Below, piece by piece: positions 14,838 to 24,700 of a stretch of DNA of 31,903 nucleotides. This stretch comes from Holophagaceae bacterium UBA1801. GTDB lineage: Bacteria; Acidobacteriota; Holophagae; Holophagales; Holophagaceae. Every line of letters begins with the position of its first letter. Position 1 is the first letter of the stretch. The notes under the pieces were generated by a model. It was not told the origin of the DNA and searched no databases. It was given only the letters and a program-made list of their open reading frames with translations. The position numbers and the translations under genes are program-made. The stretch covers positions 1 through 31,903 of the forward strand of contig DCFP01000178.1 of the NCBI GenBank assembly GCA_002319925.1, in the 5' to 3' direction.

Positions 14838-15940
14838 AAAGCGCCCGCTATTCGTACCTTGCCCAGCAGTTCGCGAACCCTGACCAGATCCTGGAGGAAT
14901 TGGCCCGGCTTGTGGCCACAGGGGATTTCACGCTGGGTAAACCCGTTGCGGAATTCGAGCGGCGATTCGCGGACATGCTCGGGATCCGCCATGCGATCGG
15001 CGTCGGCTCCGGAACCGATGCTTTGAAGTTATCCCTCAAGGCGCTCGATGTAGGTCATGGCGACGAAGTCATCACGGCCGCCAACACGTTCATCGCCACG
15101 GTCGGCGCAATCCATGAGACAGGCGCCCGGGCAGTCCTGGTAGATTGCACGGATTCCTTCTGTATGGATGTGGATCAGGTGGAGGCCGCCATCACGCCCC
15201 GCACCAAGGCCATCATGCCCGTGCACTTCACGGGAGAAGTGGTGGACATGCCGAGAATCATGGCGATCGCGGGAAGGCATCACCTCCATGTGGTGGAGGA
15301 CGCATGCCAGGGCATTCTCTCGGAGTGGGACGGGAAGCGCTCCGGCACTTGGGGTGCGGCGGCGGGTTTTTCCCTTCATCCCTTGAAGAACCTCAATGTA
15401 TGGGGTGATGGTGGGGTGATCGTCACCAACGACGATCGAATGGATGAAAAGCTTCGGTTGCTGCGAAACCACGGTTTAAGGACCCGCGATGAGATCGCCG
15501 TTCTTGGATGCAACTCCCGCCTCGATTCCGTGCAAGCGGTGGTGGGCAATTGGCTCATCGGCCAGACCGTCGATATCACCGAGCAGCGCATCCGCAATGG
15601 AGCGTTCTACGACAAGGCTCTTTCCGGCATTCCGGGAATCGTGGTTCCGCCCCGTCGTCAGGGCACGAAACGGGTCTTTCACCTCTATATGGTCTTCGCC
15701 AAGGATCGCGACGCCCTCTACCAGCATTGTCTGTCGAGGGGAGTGGAGGCCAAGGTGCACTATCCGATTCCTCTGTACCAGCAAGAAGGGCTTAAGGTTC
15801 TCGGCTATCTCCCGGGCCGTTTCCCGGTCACGGACCGCCACGCCTCGCAGGTGATCAGCTTCCCGGTGGATCAGCACCTCTCCAGAGAAGAACAAGAGTA
15901 TGTGGTGGAGGTTGTCCGGGATTTCTACGAGGGGAGATGA
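14834..15940 (+). CDS. PLP-dependent sugar aminotransferase, DegT/DnrJ/EryC1 family (first copy)
   Basis: 368 residues. Family signatures in order: GVGSGTDALKLSLKAL (PLP phosphate contact), DEVITAANTFIATVGAI, AIMPVHFTGEVVDM, VVEDACQ with the PLP-ring aspartate, and SLHPLKNLNVWGDGG with the Schiff-base lysine Lys185. These enzymes convert 3- or 4-keto NDP-sugars to amino sugars with glutamate as donor. It is coupled on both sides by ATGA overlaps. The SDR genes upstream probably provide the keto-sugar. Regiochemistry cannot be read from sequence. Confidence 0.93.
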   Translation: MKSARYSYLAQQFANPDQILEELARLVATGDFTLGKPVAEFERRFADMLGIRHAIGVGSGTDALKLSLKALDVGHGDEVITAANTFIATVGAIHETGARAVLVDCTDSFCMDVDQVEAAITPRTKAIMPVHFTGEVVDMPRIMAIAGRHHLHVVEDACQGILSEWDGKRSGTWGAAAGFSLHPLKNLNVWGDGGVIVTNDDRMDEKLRLLRNHGLRTRDEIAVLGCNSRLDSVQAVVGNWLIGQTVDITEQRIRNGAFYDKALSGIPGIVVPPRRQGTKRVFHLYMVFAKDRDALYQHCLSRGVEAKVHYPIPLYQQEGLKVLGYLPGRFPVTDRHASQVISFPVDQHLSREEQEYVVEVVRDFYEGR

Positions 15941-17046
15941 GCACGATGCCGCGGGTTCCGTACGTCGATTTCCAGGCCCAGTTCGACGAAGAACGGGAGG
16001 AACTGTTGCCCCTTGTCGAAACGGTGCTTCGTCGCGGAGATTTTGTCGGTGGCGCCGCCATCGAAATGCTGGAACAGGACCTGGCGGCCTATTGCGGGGT
16101 CCGGTTCGCAGTGGCCTTGAATTCGGGAACAGACGCGCTTCTCCTGGGTCTCAAGGCCCTTGGGCTCCAGGCGGGGGACGAGGTCATCACGCCCCCGAAT
16201 TCTTTCGTTGCGTCCACGGCCGCCATCCTGGGCATGGATGCGACTCCGGTCTTCGCAGATGTACGGGAGGACCAGAACATCGATCCCCAGGCGATCGAGG
16301 CTGTCATCACACCCCGCACCCGAGCCATCATGCCGGTGCACCTCACCGGGCGCCCCGCGGACATGCGAGCCATCATGGCCATTGCCGAGCGGCACGGACT
16401 GGCGGTGATCGAGGACGCTGCGCAATCCATCGGGACCCTGATCGAAGGCCGCATGACCGGATCGTTTGGCCAGATCGGGTGCTTTTCTGCGCATCCCTTG
16501 AAGAATCTGAACGCCATGGGTGACGCGGGATTCCTCACGACGAACGATGCCAGGATCGCAGAGGAAGTGCGGCTCATGCGCTGCCACGGAATGCTGAACC
16601 GGGACACCGTGGTGCGCTGGGGCACGGTATCACGAATGGATACCCTCCAGGCGGAAGTGCTGCGCATGCGCCTCCGGCGTTTGCCCTCCGTGATTGAGCG
16701 ACGCCGCCGGAACGCCGAGTTGTACGGTCAGGTTCTCGATCCGAGGATCTTCGTGCCCCGAGGCCTGCCTGGGGCCTTCAACACCTACCACCTCTTCGTG
16801 GCACAGGTGGACCGGCGGAACGAGCTGCAGGCTTTCCTAAAGGATCGGGGAGTGGACACGGCGGTGCATTACCCAGTGCCTATCCATCTGCAACCCGCGG
16901 CAGCCGGCCTGGGGAAAGGGAAAGGCAGTTTCCCCGTTTGTGAACGGCAGGCCGAGCGGATTCTTTCCCTGCCCATTCACCAGTTCTTGTCCGTCGCGCA
17001 GATCCAATATGTGGCCGAACAGATGAATGCCTTTCTGGCTCATTGA
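15937..17046 (+). CDS. PLP-dependent sugar aminotransferase, DegT/DnrJ/EryC1 family (second copy)
   Basis: 369 residues, overlapping the first copy by four bases. It has the same signature series: LNSGTDALLLGLKALGL, DEVITPPNSFVASTAAI, AIMPVHLTGRPADM, VIEDAAQSIG, and SAHPLKNLNAMGDAG with Schiff-base Lys189. It is diverged enough from its neighbour to suggest a second amination step, or a diamino sugar, rather than redundancy (inference). A second ATG at 15946 is possible. Its last seven bases overlap the end of the convergent minus-strand SDR. Confidence 0.93.
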   Translation: MSTMPRVPYVDFQAQFDEEREELLPLVETVLRRGDFVGGAAIEMLEQDLAAYCGVRFAVALNSGTDALLLGLKALGLQAGDEVITPPNSFVASTAAILGMDATPVFADVREDQNIDPQAIEAVITPRTRAIMPVHLTGRPADMRAIMAIAERHGLAVIEDAAQSIGTLIEGRMTGSFGQIGCFSAHPLKNLNAMGDAGFLTTNDARIAEEVRLMRCHGMLNRDTVVRWGTVSRMDTLQAEVLRMRLRRLPSVIERRRRNAELYGQVLDPRIFVPRGLPGAFNTYHLFVAQVDRRNELQAFLKDRGVDTAVHYPVPIHLQPAAAGLGKGKGSFPVCERQAERILSLPIHQFLSVAQIQYVAEQMNAFLAH

Positions 17047-18128
17047 CGGGGCATGCCCCTGTGCCAGCGAAGCGTTCTTCGGATCGCTTCGGCAAGATCA
17101 ACGGTCTGATGCAGGCCCAGTTCGATCCTGGCTCGGCGTGTGGACGGGACGTAGCGGGGAGCCCGTTCGGCACAAATGGTCGGGTTGACGATATCCACAC
17201 GCTGCCTCGCTACCTTGGCGACTTCCTGGGCAAGCTGGGCAATGGTCACGGCATGTTCAGACCCCACGTTGTAGGCACGGCCAGCCTGTCCCCGCAGGAA
17301 AATGGTCCATAGCCAGGCCGCCAGATCCGTCCCATACAGGTAGGAGCGCACCGGCGTCCCATCTCCTGTGACAAGGATCGGTTCGCCCTTCAAGGCATTC
17401 CCAAGGAAATTGCCTGCGGCGAAATGGGCATTCAACGGCAGTTTGGGGGCAAGGAAGGCAAAGCACCGGGCCACGGACACCGGTAAGTTCTGCTCCTGAT
17501 GGAAACGGGTGCAGAGGGCTTCCGACTGCCATTTGCTTCGGCCATAACTCGCTCCTGATGGAAGGTTGCCGATGTGATCCTCCGGGATACGCTCCAGCTC
17601 CGGGGGCTGGATACCGTAGACGGCTCCGGAGCTGATGAACAGGACTCTCTTCGCCTTTACCCGGATCGCCGTGTTCAGGAGCCGATGGGTACCTTCCACC
17701 AAAGCATTCAATTGGTCTTCGACTGGAGGTCCCTGAGTGGTGGCTGCCCCATGGATTAAATGTGTGAAGTCGTCGGGCAAGGGACCATGCCCGAGGTCTC
17801 CCTTCTCCAGCGCAATGGCGGGATCATTTGCCACATGGGGCATGCGGCGCTCGAAGGATCCAGGATTTCGAGTAAGCAAGGTGATCTTGGTGCACAGACC
17901 CAAGGTTTTGGTGGCCCGGAGGAGGCTCTCCACGAGCCAAGCTCCAAAGAATCCCGTGCACCCGGTCATCAGGAGTTTCGCATTCGCGAGCTCCAGCCAC
18001 GCATCGCCCACCTGTCCCATCACATCCGCGAGATCCGAGGAGGCGAGAGGAGTGTCCTGGAACGGATCGTCCTTTGACAAGAGTGGCCTCGTGCTTAGCA
18101 AGTAGAATGCCCTAGGGTTGACCAGCAT
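17040..18128 (-). CDS. NAD-dependent epimerase/dehydratase with N-terminal extension
   Basis: 362 residues from ATG 18128. A 50-residue helical lead (DLADVMGQVGDAWLELANAK) precedes the cofactor loop GCTGFFG (56-62). This extension occurs in a subgroup of dehydratase-like SDRs with a [L/R]xxDL...W.xL pattern. The active site has ISSGAVYG and Tyr195/Lys199 in YGRSK. VRSYLYGTDLAAWL is the substrate-side segment. It is the only minus-strand gene in this part and is convergent with the aminotransferases by a seven-base overlap. It is divergent from the 18210 operon, with an 81-base shared promoter region. Substrate unknown. Confidence 0.88.
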   Translation of the reverse strand: MLVNPRAFYLLSTRPLLSKDDPFQDTPLASSDLADVMGQVGDAWLELANAKLLMTGCTGFFGAWLVESLLRATKTLGLCTKITLLTRNPGSFERRMPHVANDPAIALEKGDLGHGPLPDDFTHLIHGAATTQGPPVEDQLNALVEGTHRLLNTAIRVKAKRVLFISSGAVYGIQPPELERIPEDHIGNLPSGASYGRSKWQSEALCTRFHQEQNLPVSVARCFAFLAPKLPLNAHFAAGNFLGNALKGEPILVTGDGTPVRSYLYGTDLAAWLWTIFLRGQAGRAYNVGSEHAVTIAQLAQEVAKVARQRVDIVNPTICAERAPRYVPSTRRARIELGLHQTVDLAEAIRRTLRWHRGMPRQ

Positions 18129-18209
18129 CTCAACCAGTCATCCTACGGGGCCTCGCGGTCCGTATTTCCGGTACCAAACGTGCGTGATACAACATCTCCG
18201 GAGTCGCAC

Positions 18210-18539
18210 ATGACCGATCTAGAACCCCTGGATTACGAGCATCTGGTAGCGACCTTTGAATCGGATCTACTGGTACGGCTCAGGAGACACCGATCCGATG
18301 TGCCTTTCCTGGAAACGTGGGTCCCCGATGCCGACCTGCCGCGGAGCATCCTCAACATGGTCGAAGCGGCGGAAGCCTGCGGCCAGTCCCAGTTCTCTCT
18401 TCGTATTCCCAAGGCAATGATGTCGGCCGAGGTGCGGCATCGGCTGGAGGAATTGGTTTCGGGGCTAGCTGAAACCGTTTGGACCGAACGAGACGGCGAC
18501 CTTGATTTGTGCATCCAGAAGATTGGGTGTCAGCCGTGA
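18210..18539 (+). CDS. Hypothetical protein, first gene of the radical SAM/transketolase operon
   Basis: 109 residues from ATG 18210, which has a GGAG element about eight bases upstream; a GTG at 18180 is in frame but less likely. The sequence is acidic and helical (YEHLVATFESDLLVRLRRHR; AEVRHRLEELVSGLAETVWT) and has one cysteine near the middle and one near the C-terminus. I recognise no family. Its stop overlaps the next gene's GTG start (GTGA), so the two are coupled. It may be a small partner or carrier for the enzymes downstream, but that is a guess from position only. Confidence 0.7.
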   Translation: MTDLEPLDYEHLVATFESDLLVRLRRHRSDVPFLETWVPDADLPRSILNMVEAAEACGQSQFSLRIPKAMMSAEVRHRLEELVSGLAETVWTERDGDLDLCIQKIGCQP

Positions 18540-19210
18540 CCACGGAGACTTACACAGTGCAGGAAGGGCTTCTTTCGCTGACCCTCCATGTCCGGGATGG
18601 ACTCGTGGAGGAGCTGGCTTTTAGCGGCCTCTCCGATCCTGAGGAGCTTGCACTGTTGGAAAAGGTAAGAATTGCCGCTTTGGGCGTTCCGCTTCGGGAG
18701 GCAGCCGATCACGCTGCTATCTATGCGCTTCACTCTTTTGTCTCTGCGGTGAGCGCAAATAACGTCCATGGGATTCGCCTCACCGCGAACTCGAGCCCTT
18801 TGCTGGCGCAGGCCGAGCGCCTTCTGCGCCACGTCCATGGAGTCTACGGTGAGCAGCATGGTCCGGATCCGGGCCGGAACTCCTTCGATCGCGGAATCTC
18901 CAAGGCGTGGGCGAACCAATCCATGGTCCGCAAGATCGAACGGGTGCAGGCACTTCTGGATCGTCAATCGACCGCTTTCGGCATGGATTCCACAGAGATT
19001 CGGGTGGAGCATATCGATTCCTGGGAACGTATCTTTCTGGACCTGGGCACCGTCCTGCCGGTGGCCCAGAAACCCGCCTTCCTCTTGGCCTTCGAGCACT
19101 TGCTGCGCCGCGAGACAGCCGAGCGGTTGGAAGTCTTTTTGGTCGAGATGAAGGATTTGAATGAAATCCGTCGGGAACACTTGAACCACATGCCGGGGAC
19201 CACCCCATGA
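18536..19210 (+). CDS. Hypothetical protein between two coupled genes, next to a radical SAM enzyme
   Basis: 224 residues from GTG 18536, chosen because it gives the GTGA overlap with the previous gene; an upstream in-frame GTG at 18509 is possible. The start is beta-rich (YTVQEGLLSLTLHVRDG), followed by helices (ELALLEKVRIAALGVPLREA) and a conserved-looking patch HGVYGEQHGPDPGRNSFDRG around 110-130 rich in His, Gly, Asp and Arg. There are no cysteines and no membrane segment. I do not recognise the family. It overlaps the radical SAM gene by four bases (ATGA), which argues that the products act together. Confidence 0.7.
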   Translation: MTTETYTVQEGLLSLTLHVRDGLVEELAFSGLSDPEELALLEKVRIAALGVPLREAADHAAIYALHSFVSAVSANNVHGIRLTANSSPLLAQAERLLRHVHGVYGEQHGPDPGRNSFDRGISKAWANQSMVRKIERVQALLDRQSTAFGMDSTEIRVEHIDSWERIFLDLGTVLPVAQKPAFLLAFEHLLRRETAERLEVFLVEMKDLNEIRREHLNHMPGTTP

Positions 19211-20331
19211 CTGAAACGCCGGACCCACAGAAACTGATCCTGGATGGAACCAAGATCAGCTGGCACCAGGAACGAATCCTGGCTTGGCAACGGGGAGAGC
19301 GTATCGCTCCCATCACCATCGACATGGCCCTCACTCGGGCCTGCAATTTCGGCTGCCATTACTGCTACGCCATGCTCCAGGAGAATGACCGCAAGCGGAT
19401 CACGCGCGAAGTCATGTTTGATTTCCTGGAGGATTGTGCGGCTCTAGGCGTGAAAGGCGTCAGTCTGGTATCGGATGGAGAGAGCACCATTTCGCCGGCC
19501 TTCGTGGAGACGCTTCTGAAAGGTCATGAGCTGGGTATTTCCATGGCGTGCGGGACCAACGGCTTCGTCCTCACCCGGCGCAAGCTTGAAGAGATCCTGC
19601 CGACACTCACCTACCTGCGGGTGAACATCTCCGCGGGAGAACCGGCCCGGTACGGCGAGATCATGGGGGTGCCGGAGACCTACTTCGACCGGGTCGTTGC
19701 GAACATCCGCGAAATGGTCGCGATCAAGCGGCGTCTCGGATTGTCAGTCACCATCGGCCTGCAGATGGTCCTCATGCCCCAGTACGCGGACCAGATCCTA
19801 CCCTTGGCCCGTCTGGGCAAGGAACTTCGGCCCGACTATCTGATCATCAAGCACTGTTCCGACAATGAGGATGGGGATCTGGGTGTCGCATACGACGGTT
19901 ACGGAGATTTGCACAACCTCCTCCGTGAAGCGGAAACCTATTCCGACGACGGCTACCAGGTGGTCGTGAAGTGGTCCAAGATCCGCGCCGAGGGCAAACG
20001 CAGCTATCAGCGCTGCTACGGCCCGCCCTTCCAGATCCAGATTTCCGGCTCCGGCCTGGTGGCGCCCTGCGGATTCCTGTTCAACGAGCGCTACAAAAAA
20101 TTCCACATCGGGAATATCTGCGAGCAGCGATTCAGGGATATTCTCGCCTCGGATCACTACTGGGATGTCATGAACCACCTGGCCAGCGCCGATTTCAATG
20201 CACAGAGAATGTGCGGCACCCTGTGCCTCCAGCACCATACGAACGAGTTCCTGGACGCGTTCGTGAAGGGTGGAGGCTCCTTGCCGGACATAACGGGACG
20301 CATCGCCCCTGAACATCTCGACTTCATCTAG
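19207..20331 (+). CDS. Radical SAM enzyme with SPASM-like C-terminal cysteines
   Basis: 374 residues. CxxxCxxC is complete at Cys46, Cys50 and Cys53 (TRACNFGCHYCYA), binding the [4Fe-4S] cluster that cleaves S-adenosylmethionine. GVSLVSDGEST fits the SAM-contact strand. C-terminal cysteines 270, 288, 305, 336 and 340 (RCYGPP; VAPCGF; NICEQRF; RMCGTLC) resemble the auxiliary cluster pattern of SPASM/twitch proteins. Those enzymes modify peptides or small molecules including sugars. It is coupled by ATGA to the hypothetical protein before it and lies nine bases before the transketolase gene. The substrate is unknown; an oxidative or epimerising step on an activated sugar is plausible by context. 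Confidence 0.88.
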   Translation: MTETPDPQKLILDGTKISWHQERILAWQRGERIAPITIDMALTRACNFGCHYCYAMLQENDRKRITREVMFDFLEDCAALGVKGVSLVSDGESTISPAFVETLLKGHELGISMACGTNGFVLTRRKLEEILPTLTYLRVNISAGEPARYGEIMGVPETYFDRVVANIREMVAIKRRLGLSVTIGLQMVLMPQYADQILPLARLGKELRPDYLIIKHCSDNEDGDLGVAYDGYGDLHNLLREAETYSDDGYQVVVKWSKIRAEGKRSYQRCYGPPFQIQISGSGLVAPCGFLFNERYKKFHIGNICEQRFRDILASDHYWDVMNHLASADFNAQRMCGTLCLQHHTNEFLDAFVKGGGSLPDITGRIAPEHLDFI

Positions 20332-20339
20332 CGGATACC

Positions 20340-21179
20340 ATGCGAAGCCTGCCGACTCTGGATCTCGAAGACCTAGCTGCCCGCGCCAACCGGATCCGCC
20401 GCGAGGTAGTCGAAATCGCCTGCGCCAACGGCGCGGGTCATATCGCCCCATCCCTTTCGTGCATCGATATCTTGGCGGTGCTTTACTACCGCTGTCTGCA
20501 TTTCAACAACGATCCATCATGGCCGGAGCGAGACCGCCTCGTCTTCTCGAAGGGTCATGGAGCCTATGGGTTGTATGCGATCCTGGCCGACCTTGGCTGG
20601 ATTCCTCGCGAAGACTGGACCTCCTTCTACAGGGGCAGTCCCCTTTCCGGATGCATCGAACGGGATGTCACTCGCGGTATCGAGGCAGGTACCGGGTCCC
20701 TTGGCCATGGACTCCCCATCGCCGCGGGCATGGCCTTCGGTGCCCGCATCGCCGGGTATGATTGGCGGACGGTGTGCATCCTCGGGGATGGAGAAATGCA
20801 GGAAGGTTCCTGCTGGGAAGCTATTCAATTTGCCGTGAAGCATCGGCTTGGGAACCTGCTCACCATCGTCGACGCCAATCGCCTCCAGGCGATGGACTTC
20901 CTGGATCGCGTCCTCACTCCAGCCGACCGTGACGACGATTTGCGCCGCAAGCTGGAAGGCTTCGGCATGGAAGTGGCGGATATCGATGGTCATGATCAGG
21001 CCGCCCTGGCGCGTGTCATTGGCGACTGGCGAGACAATCCGCCTCCTCCGGACCGACCCATCGCGCTCATTGCGCACACCATCAAGGGCTACGGCGTCAA
21101 GGCCATGGAGAACGTTCCCCATTTCCATTTCCGCCTGCCGACGGCTGCCGATCTGGCCCAGGGAGTGCGATATGAGTGA
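20340..21179 (+). CDS. Transketolase, N-terminal (ThDP pyrophosphate-binding) subunit
   Basis: 279 residues. The ThDP motif is complete: GDGEMQEGSCWEA at 149-161, ending at Asn180 in VDAN. The family histidines are present in SKGHG (His73) and in GTGSLGHGLPIAAG. This is the PP half of a two-gene transketolase as found in many archaea and bacteria. Its last eight bases overlap the start of the second subunit. In a sugar cluster it probably transfers a two-carbon unit to build a long-chain or branched sugar rather than serving the pentose-phosphate pathway (inference). Confidence 0.9.
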   Translation: MRSLPTLDLEDLAARANRIRREVVEIACANGAGHIAPSLSCIDILAVLYYRCLHFNNDPSWPERDRLVFSKGHGAYGLYAILADLGWIPREDWTSFYRGSPLSGCIERDVTRGIEAGTGSLGHGLPIAAGMAFGARIAGYDWRTVCILGDGEMQEGSCWEAIQFAVKHRLGNLLTIVDANRLQAMDFLDRVLTPADRDDDLRRKLEGFGMEVADIDGHDQAALARVIGDWRDNPPPPDRPIALIAHTIKGYGVKAMENVPHFHFRLPTAADLAQGVRYE

Positions 21180-21669
21180 GGCTGATCCCAACTTTCGCAA
21201 GTCGGTCATCGATCTCCTCATCCCTTACGCCTTGGCCGATAAGCGTATTGTTCTGCTGGTGGGAGACATGGGTTTCGGTGCCATCGATCGTTTCACCGCT
21301 GCCATGCCCGACCGCATTTTCAATCTTGGCATGATGGAGCAGGGCATGGTCGGTGCTGCCGCTGGCATGGCATTGGCAGGTCTCAAGCCCGTGGTCTACA
21401 CGATGCCGAACTTCCTGGCCTTTCGCGCCATCGAGCAACTGCGCAACGATGTCGTCCATCAGCACGCGGCGGTCAAGCTGCTTGCCACCGGGGTCAATGA
21501 TTACTTTCGATTCCTCGGCTTTTCCCACTGCTGTGGCGAAATGGACCGGGAGCTGATGGAGATGGTGGGCATGCGTGTTCACGATCCCTATCGACCTCTC
21601 TGTGAAGACTTTCCGGCCATGGTTGCCTCCTGGATTGAGGACGATGACCCCGCCTATCTTCGAGTCTGA
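21172..21669 (+). CDS. Transketolase, pyrimidine-binding subunit lacking the C-terminal domain
   Basis: 165 residues from ATG 21172, overlapping the first subunit (ATGAGTGA). The PYR domain is present: catalytic Glu56 in NLGMMEQGMVGAAAGMAL, then VYTMPNFLAFRAIEQLRNDV. The protein ends at DDPAYLRV, matching the end of the PYR domain. Partner subunits are usually about 310 residues and continue into the third domain. That domain does not bind ThDP. The 39 bases to the next gene hold no remnant of it, so this looks like a designed two-domain form rather than a frameshift. A longer open frame from 20848 is a shadow in the first subunit. Confidence 0.88.
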   Translation: MSEADPNFRKSVIDLLIPYALADKRIVLLVGDMGFGAIDRFTAAMPDRIFNLGMMEQGMVGAAAGMALAGLKPVVYTMPNFLAFRAIEQLRNDVVHQHAAVKLLATGVNDYFRFLGFSHCCGEMDRELMEMVGMRVHDPYRPLCEDFPAMVASWIEDDDPAYLRV

Positions 21670-21708
21670 GTCGTGAGTCGGAGCATGGATGATGTCGAGA
21701 GGATCTGA

Positions 21709-24700
21709 ATGAAATTCCTCATCATGGCGCCCAGGTTCGTCAACAAGACGGGGGATTATTACGATTTCCCTGTAGGTCTGGCCTACATTTCCGCTGTGTT
21801 GAAGCGGGCAGGTCATGAGGTGCACACCCTCAACCTGAACCACCTGCCCACGGATGATGTCGACGCTGTGGTGCGGGAAACGGTGCGATCCAACCACTTC
21901 GATGCCGTATGCACAGGCGGGCTATCGGCCCACTACCTGCGGATCAAACCGCTCGTGGAGGCTTCGCGCGCGGCATCTCCCGAATCCAAGATCATCCTTG
22001 GCGGTGGCCTGATCAGCAGCGAACCCGAACTGATGGTGGAAGCGCTGGGCATTGACATAGGGGTGATCGGCGAGGGAGAGGAAACCATTCTGGAATTGGC
22101 CCAGGTGCTTGAGTCCGGCGGCTCATTGGAAGGCGTGCGGGGCATCGTCTACCGGAATCCGGACGGCAGGATCATTCGCACCGCCGAGAGGCCGAACATC
22201 AAGGATTTGGATGCTCTTCCATTCCCTGACTACGACGGATTCGATGTATCCACCTATCTCTCCTACCAGCGGACCAACGACACCATCTACTACATGAATA
22301 CCTTCGACCGGCCCCGCCTGTTGCCGGTCATCGCCAGCCGTTCATGCCCCTATTGCTGCACATTCTGTTTTCATCCCAACGGCAACAAATACCGGCGCCG
22401 AAGCCTCGATGGCTTCATCAAGGAAGTCGAGCACCTGGTCGAACGGTACGACATCAATCTGCTGGCCATCCTGGATGAACTCTTCTCCGTGGACCACGAG
22501 CATATGGTTGAATTCTGTGAACGGATGAAGCCCTTCGGGCTCAAATGGATCGCCCAGCTGCGAGTGGATCAGGTGGACCGGGATCGGCTCTCCATGTTCA
22601 AGGACGCGGGTCTCTTCTACATCAGCTACGGCATTGAGAGCGCCTCGGATTCGGTGCTCAAAAGCATGAAGAAGAAAATCAATATGGCTCAAACCAAGAA
22701 GGCTTTGGAGCTCACCCGCGAGTTGGGGATCGGTATCCAGGGCAATTTCATTTTCGGGGATCCGGCCGAAACCCCGGAGACGGCCACTCAGACCATCGAT
22801 TGGTGGATCCAGCACAGTTACTACCACTTGAACATGGGTGCGCTCATCCCCTATCCCGGATCGGATGTCTACAACCTCTGCCTGCAGAGAGACCTCATCA
22901 AGGACCGCTTGGCATTCGTTGAAAGCGGTTGCCCGTCTCTGAACATGACAGCCATGACTCAATCGGATTACAGCCGCGTTTTCCAGATAGCGGCCCAGGC
23001 CCAGGCCCAGCATCGCCAGTTCTGCCGGGTCATCTCGGTGACCCCCACGTGCTACGACGTGCAGAAGAAGACGCGTCTCTACCGCTTGGAAATGGAATGT
23101 CCGCATTGCCAAAAGACCACGGTCTATCAGGATTTCCATCAGGATGCGCTGGAGGTATTCAAGATCGTCTGCCGCCATTGTCGTCAGCGGAGCGATATCT
23201 CTTCCGCCCACTTTGGGCATGTCTTGAAAGGCTTCACATCCATACGGACAGCACTGAAACGATTGGCTGATGCTGGCACTCCGCTGGCACTCACCCCTGC
23301 GATTGGAGAAGAAGACGTCCGTGAATTCATGGAGCTGCTGGACGTGGATATCCGTTCACTCAACATCCGGTGCGTCTTGGACCAGGACGCTGGCAAGGAT
23401 GGATTGAGTTTTCTCGGTGCTCCCATCAGTCTTCGGACTCCGGAAAACGTTCGGGCCTTGCTTCCCGACCACCATTTTCTCCTCCTTCCGTGCGGAAGGC
23501 CCGAGGCCATCCTGGAACACCTGAAGGGCATTTGTGGGGTTTCTCCGGATAAGGTTTTGTCGCTGCCCCGCAAGCATATGCAAGTCGACCGAAGCCCGTT
23601 GGATCCCCCTGCCATGGCTTCCGCCCTCGGAGCGATCCATCCGGAGCTGGCAGGAATCACGTCGAACCTCCCGCTCACGCAGATTGAAGCGTGCGCGGCA
23701 GACGTAGCCATGTTCAAGGCCTTGCACGACCTGCATGTCCAAGGAATCACCCGTTTGGCGGTGCTTTGCGACATTCTTCGCCTGAACCCATGCCTCACCG
23801 CGGCAGAAGCTCTGGGTTTCAAACAGGTGGATTTTGTCAGCAATGCTCGCCAGAACTACTACTTTGCCGGGCGCCGAGGGTTGCAGAAGGCCGTGACGGT
23901 CCCCATGCTGCAGGACGGCGGTTACCAGGCGGTCCTCATCTTGCGACAGGCCTCTGTGGCCTTGGAGACGGACGCTTTCGATGCCATGCCGGCGCGTTCG
24001 GATTGGACAGTTTGTGATCTCGATATGTTCGAAGGAACCGGGCATCTGGAAAACCTACTCGCCGCCGACATTGCCGCAAAGCTCAACCGCGCGCGGGTGG
24101 ACGTGGTGTACGTGGCTGAATTCGCATACGTCAACCTTTGCAAACAAAGCCAGTCGCTGCGGCGGAAGGGTTGGCGGACGGCCCTCCTGGTCGTACAGCC
24201 CTCCAACATGGACAAGAATGCAGGGTATTTCGACGAGGTGGTCAGCAGCTATCGCAGCCTCTCGGTGTTGTTCAACGCCCTGCGCGGCGTGGATGCGCCC
24301 ATATTCCATGTCCAGGGCTGGCTCACCTATCACTACCTTCCACTTCTAGCCAAGGCGGCCAATCCGAGCGCCAAGGTGGTGACTGAATTCAACGATATCC
24401 CGCAACTATTCGGCGAATGGGATTTCCTAGAGAGCCTATTCGGGAAGCCTCGCACCCATCTCGAGAAGATCTGCAGTCCCCTGGTTTTCCAGCATTCCGA
24501 TGGTCTCGTCTTCAACACCGCAACAGAAGGCGCCAGCACACTCGTTCAGGAGATGCAGACTCCCACTCCATACCTCTGCTTCCATAGCTATCCGGAACCG
24601 GGTTTCTTCGAATCAAAGCAAATTGCGGTGGACCATGATCCTTCTCCTGAACCGCACCTGGTCTTCATCGGTAACGTGGCTCCATCTTCTCTTCCCAAGG

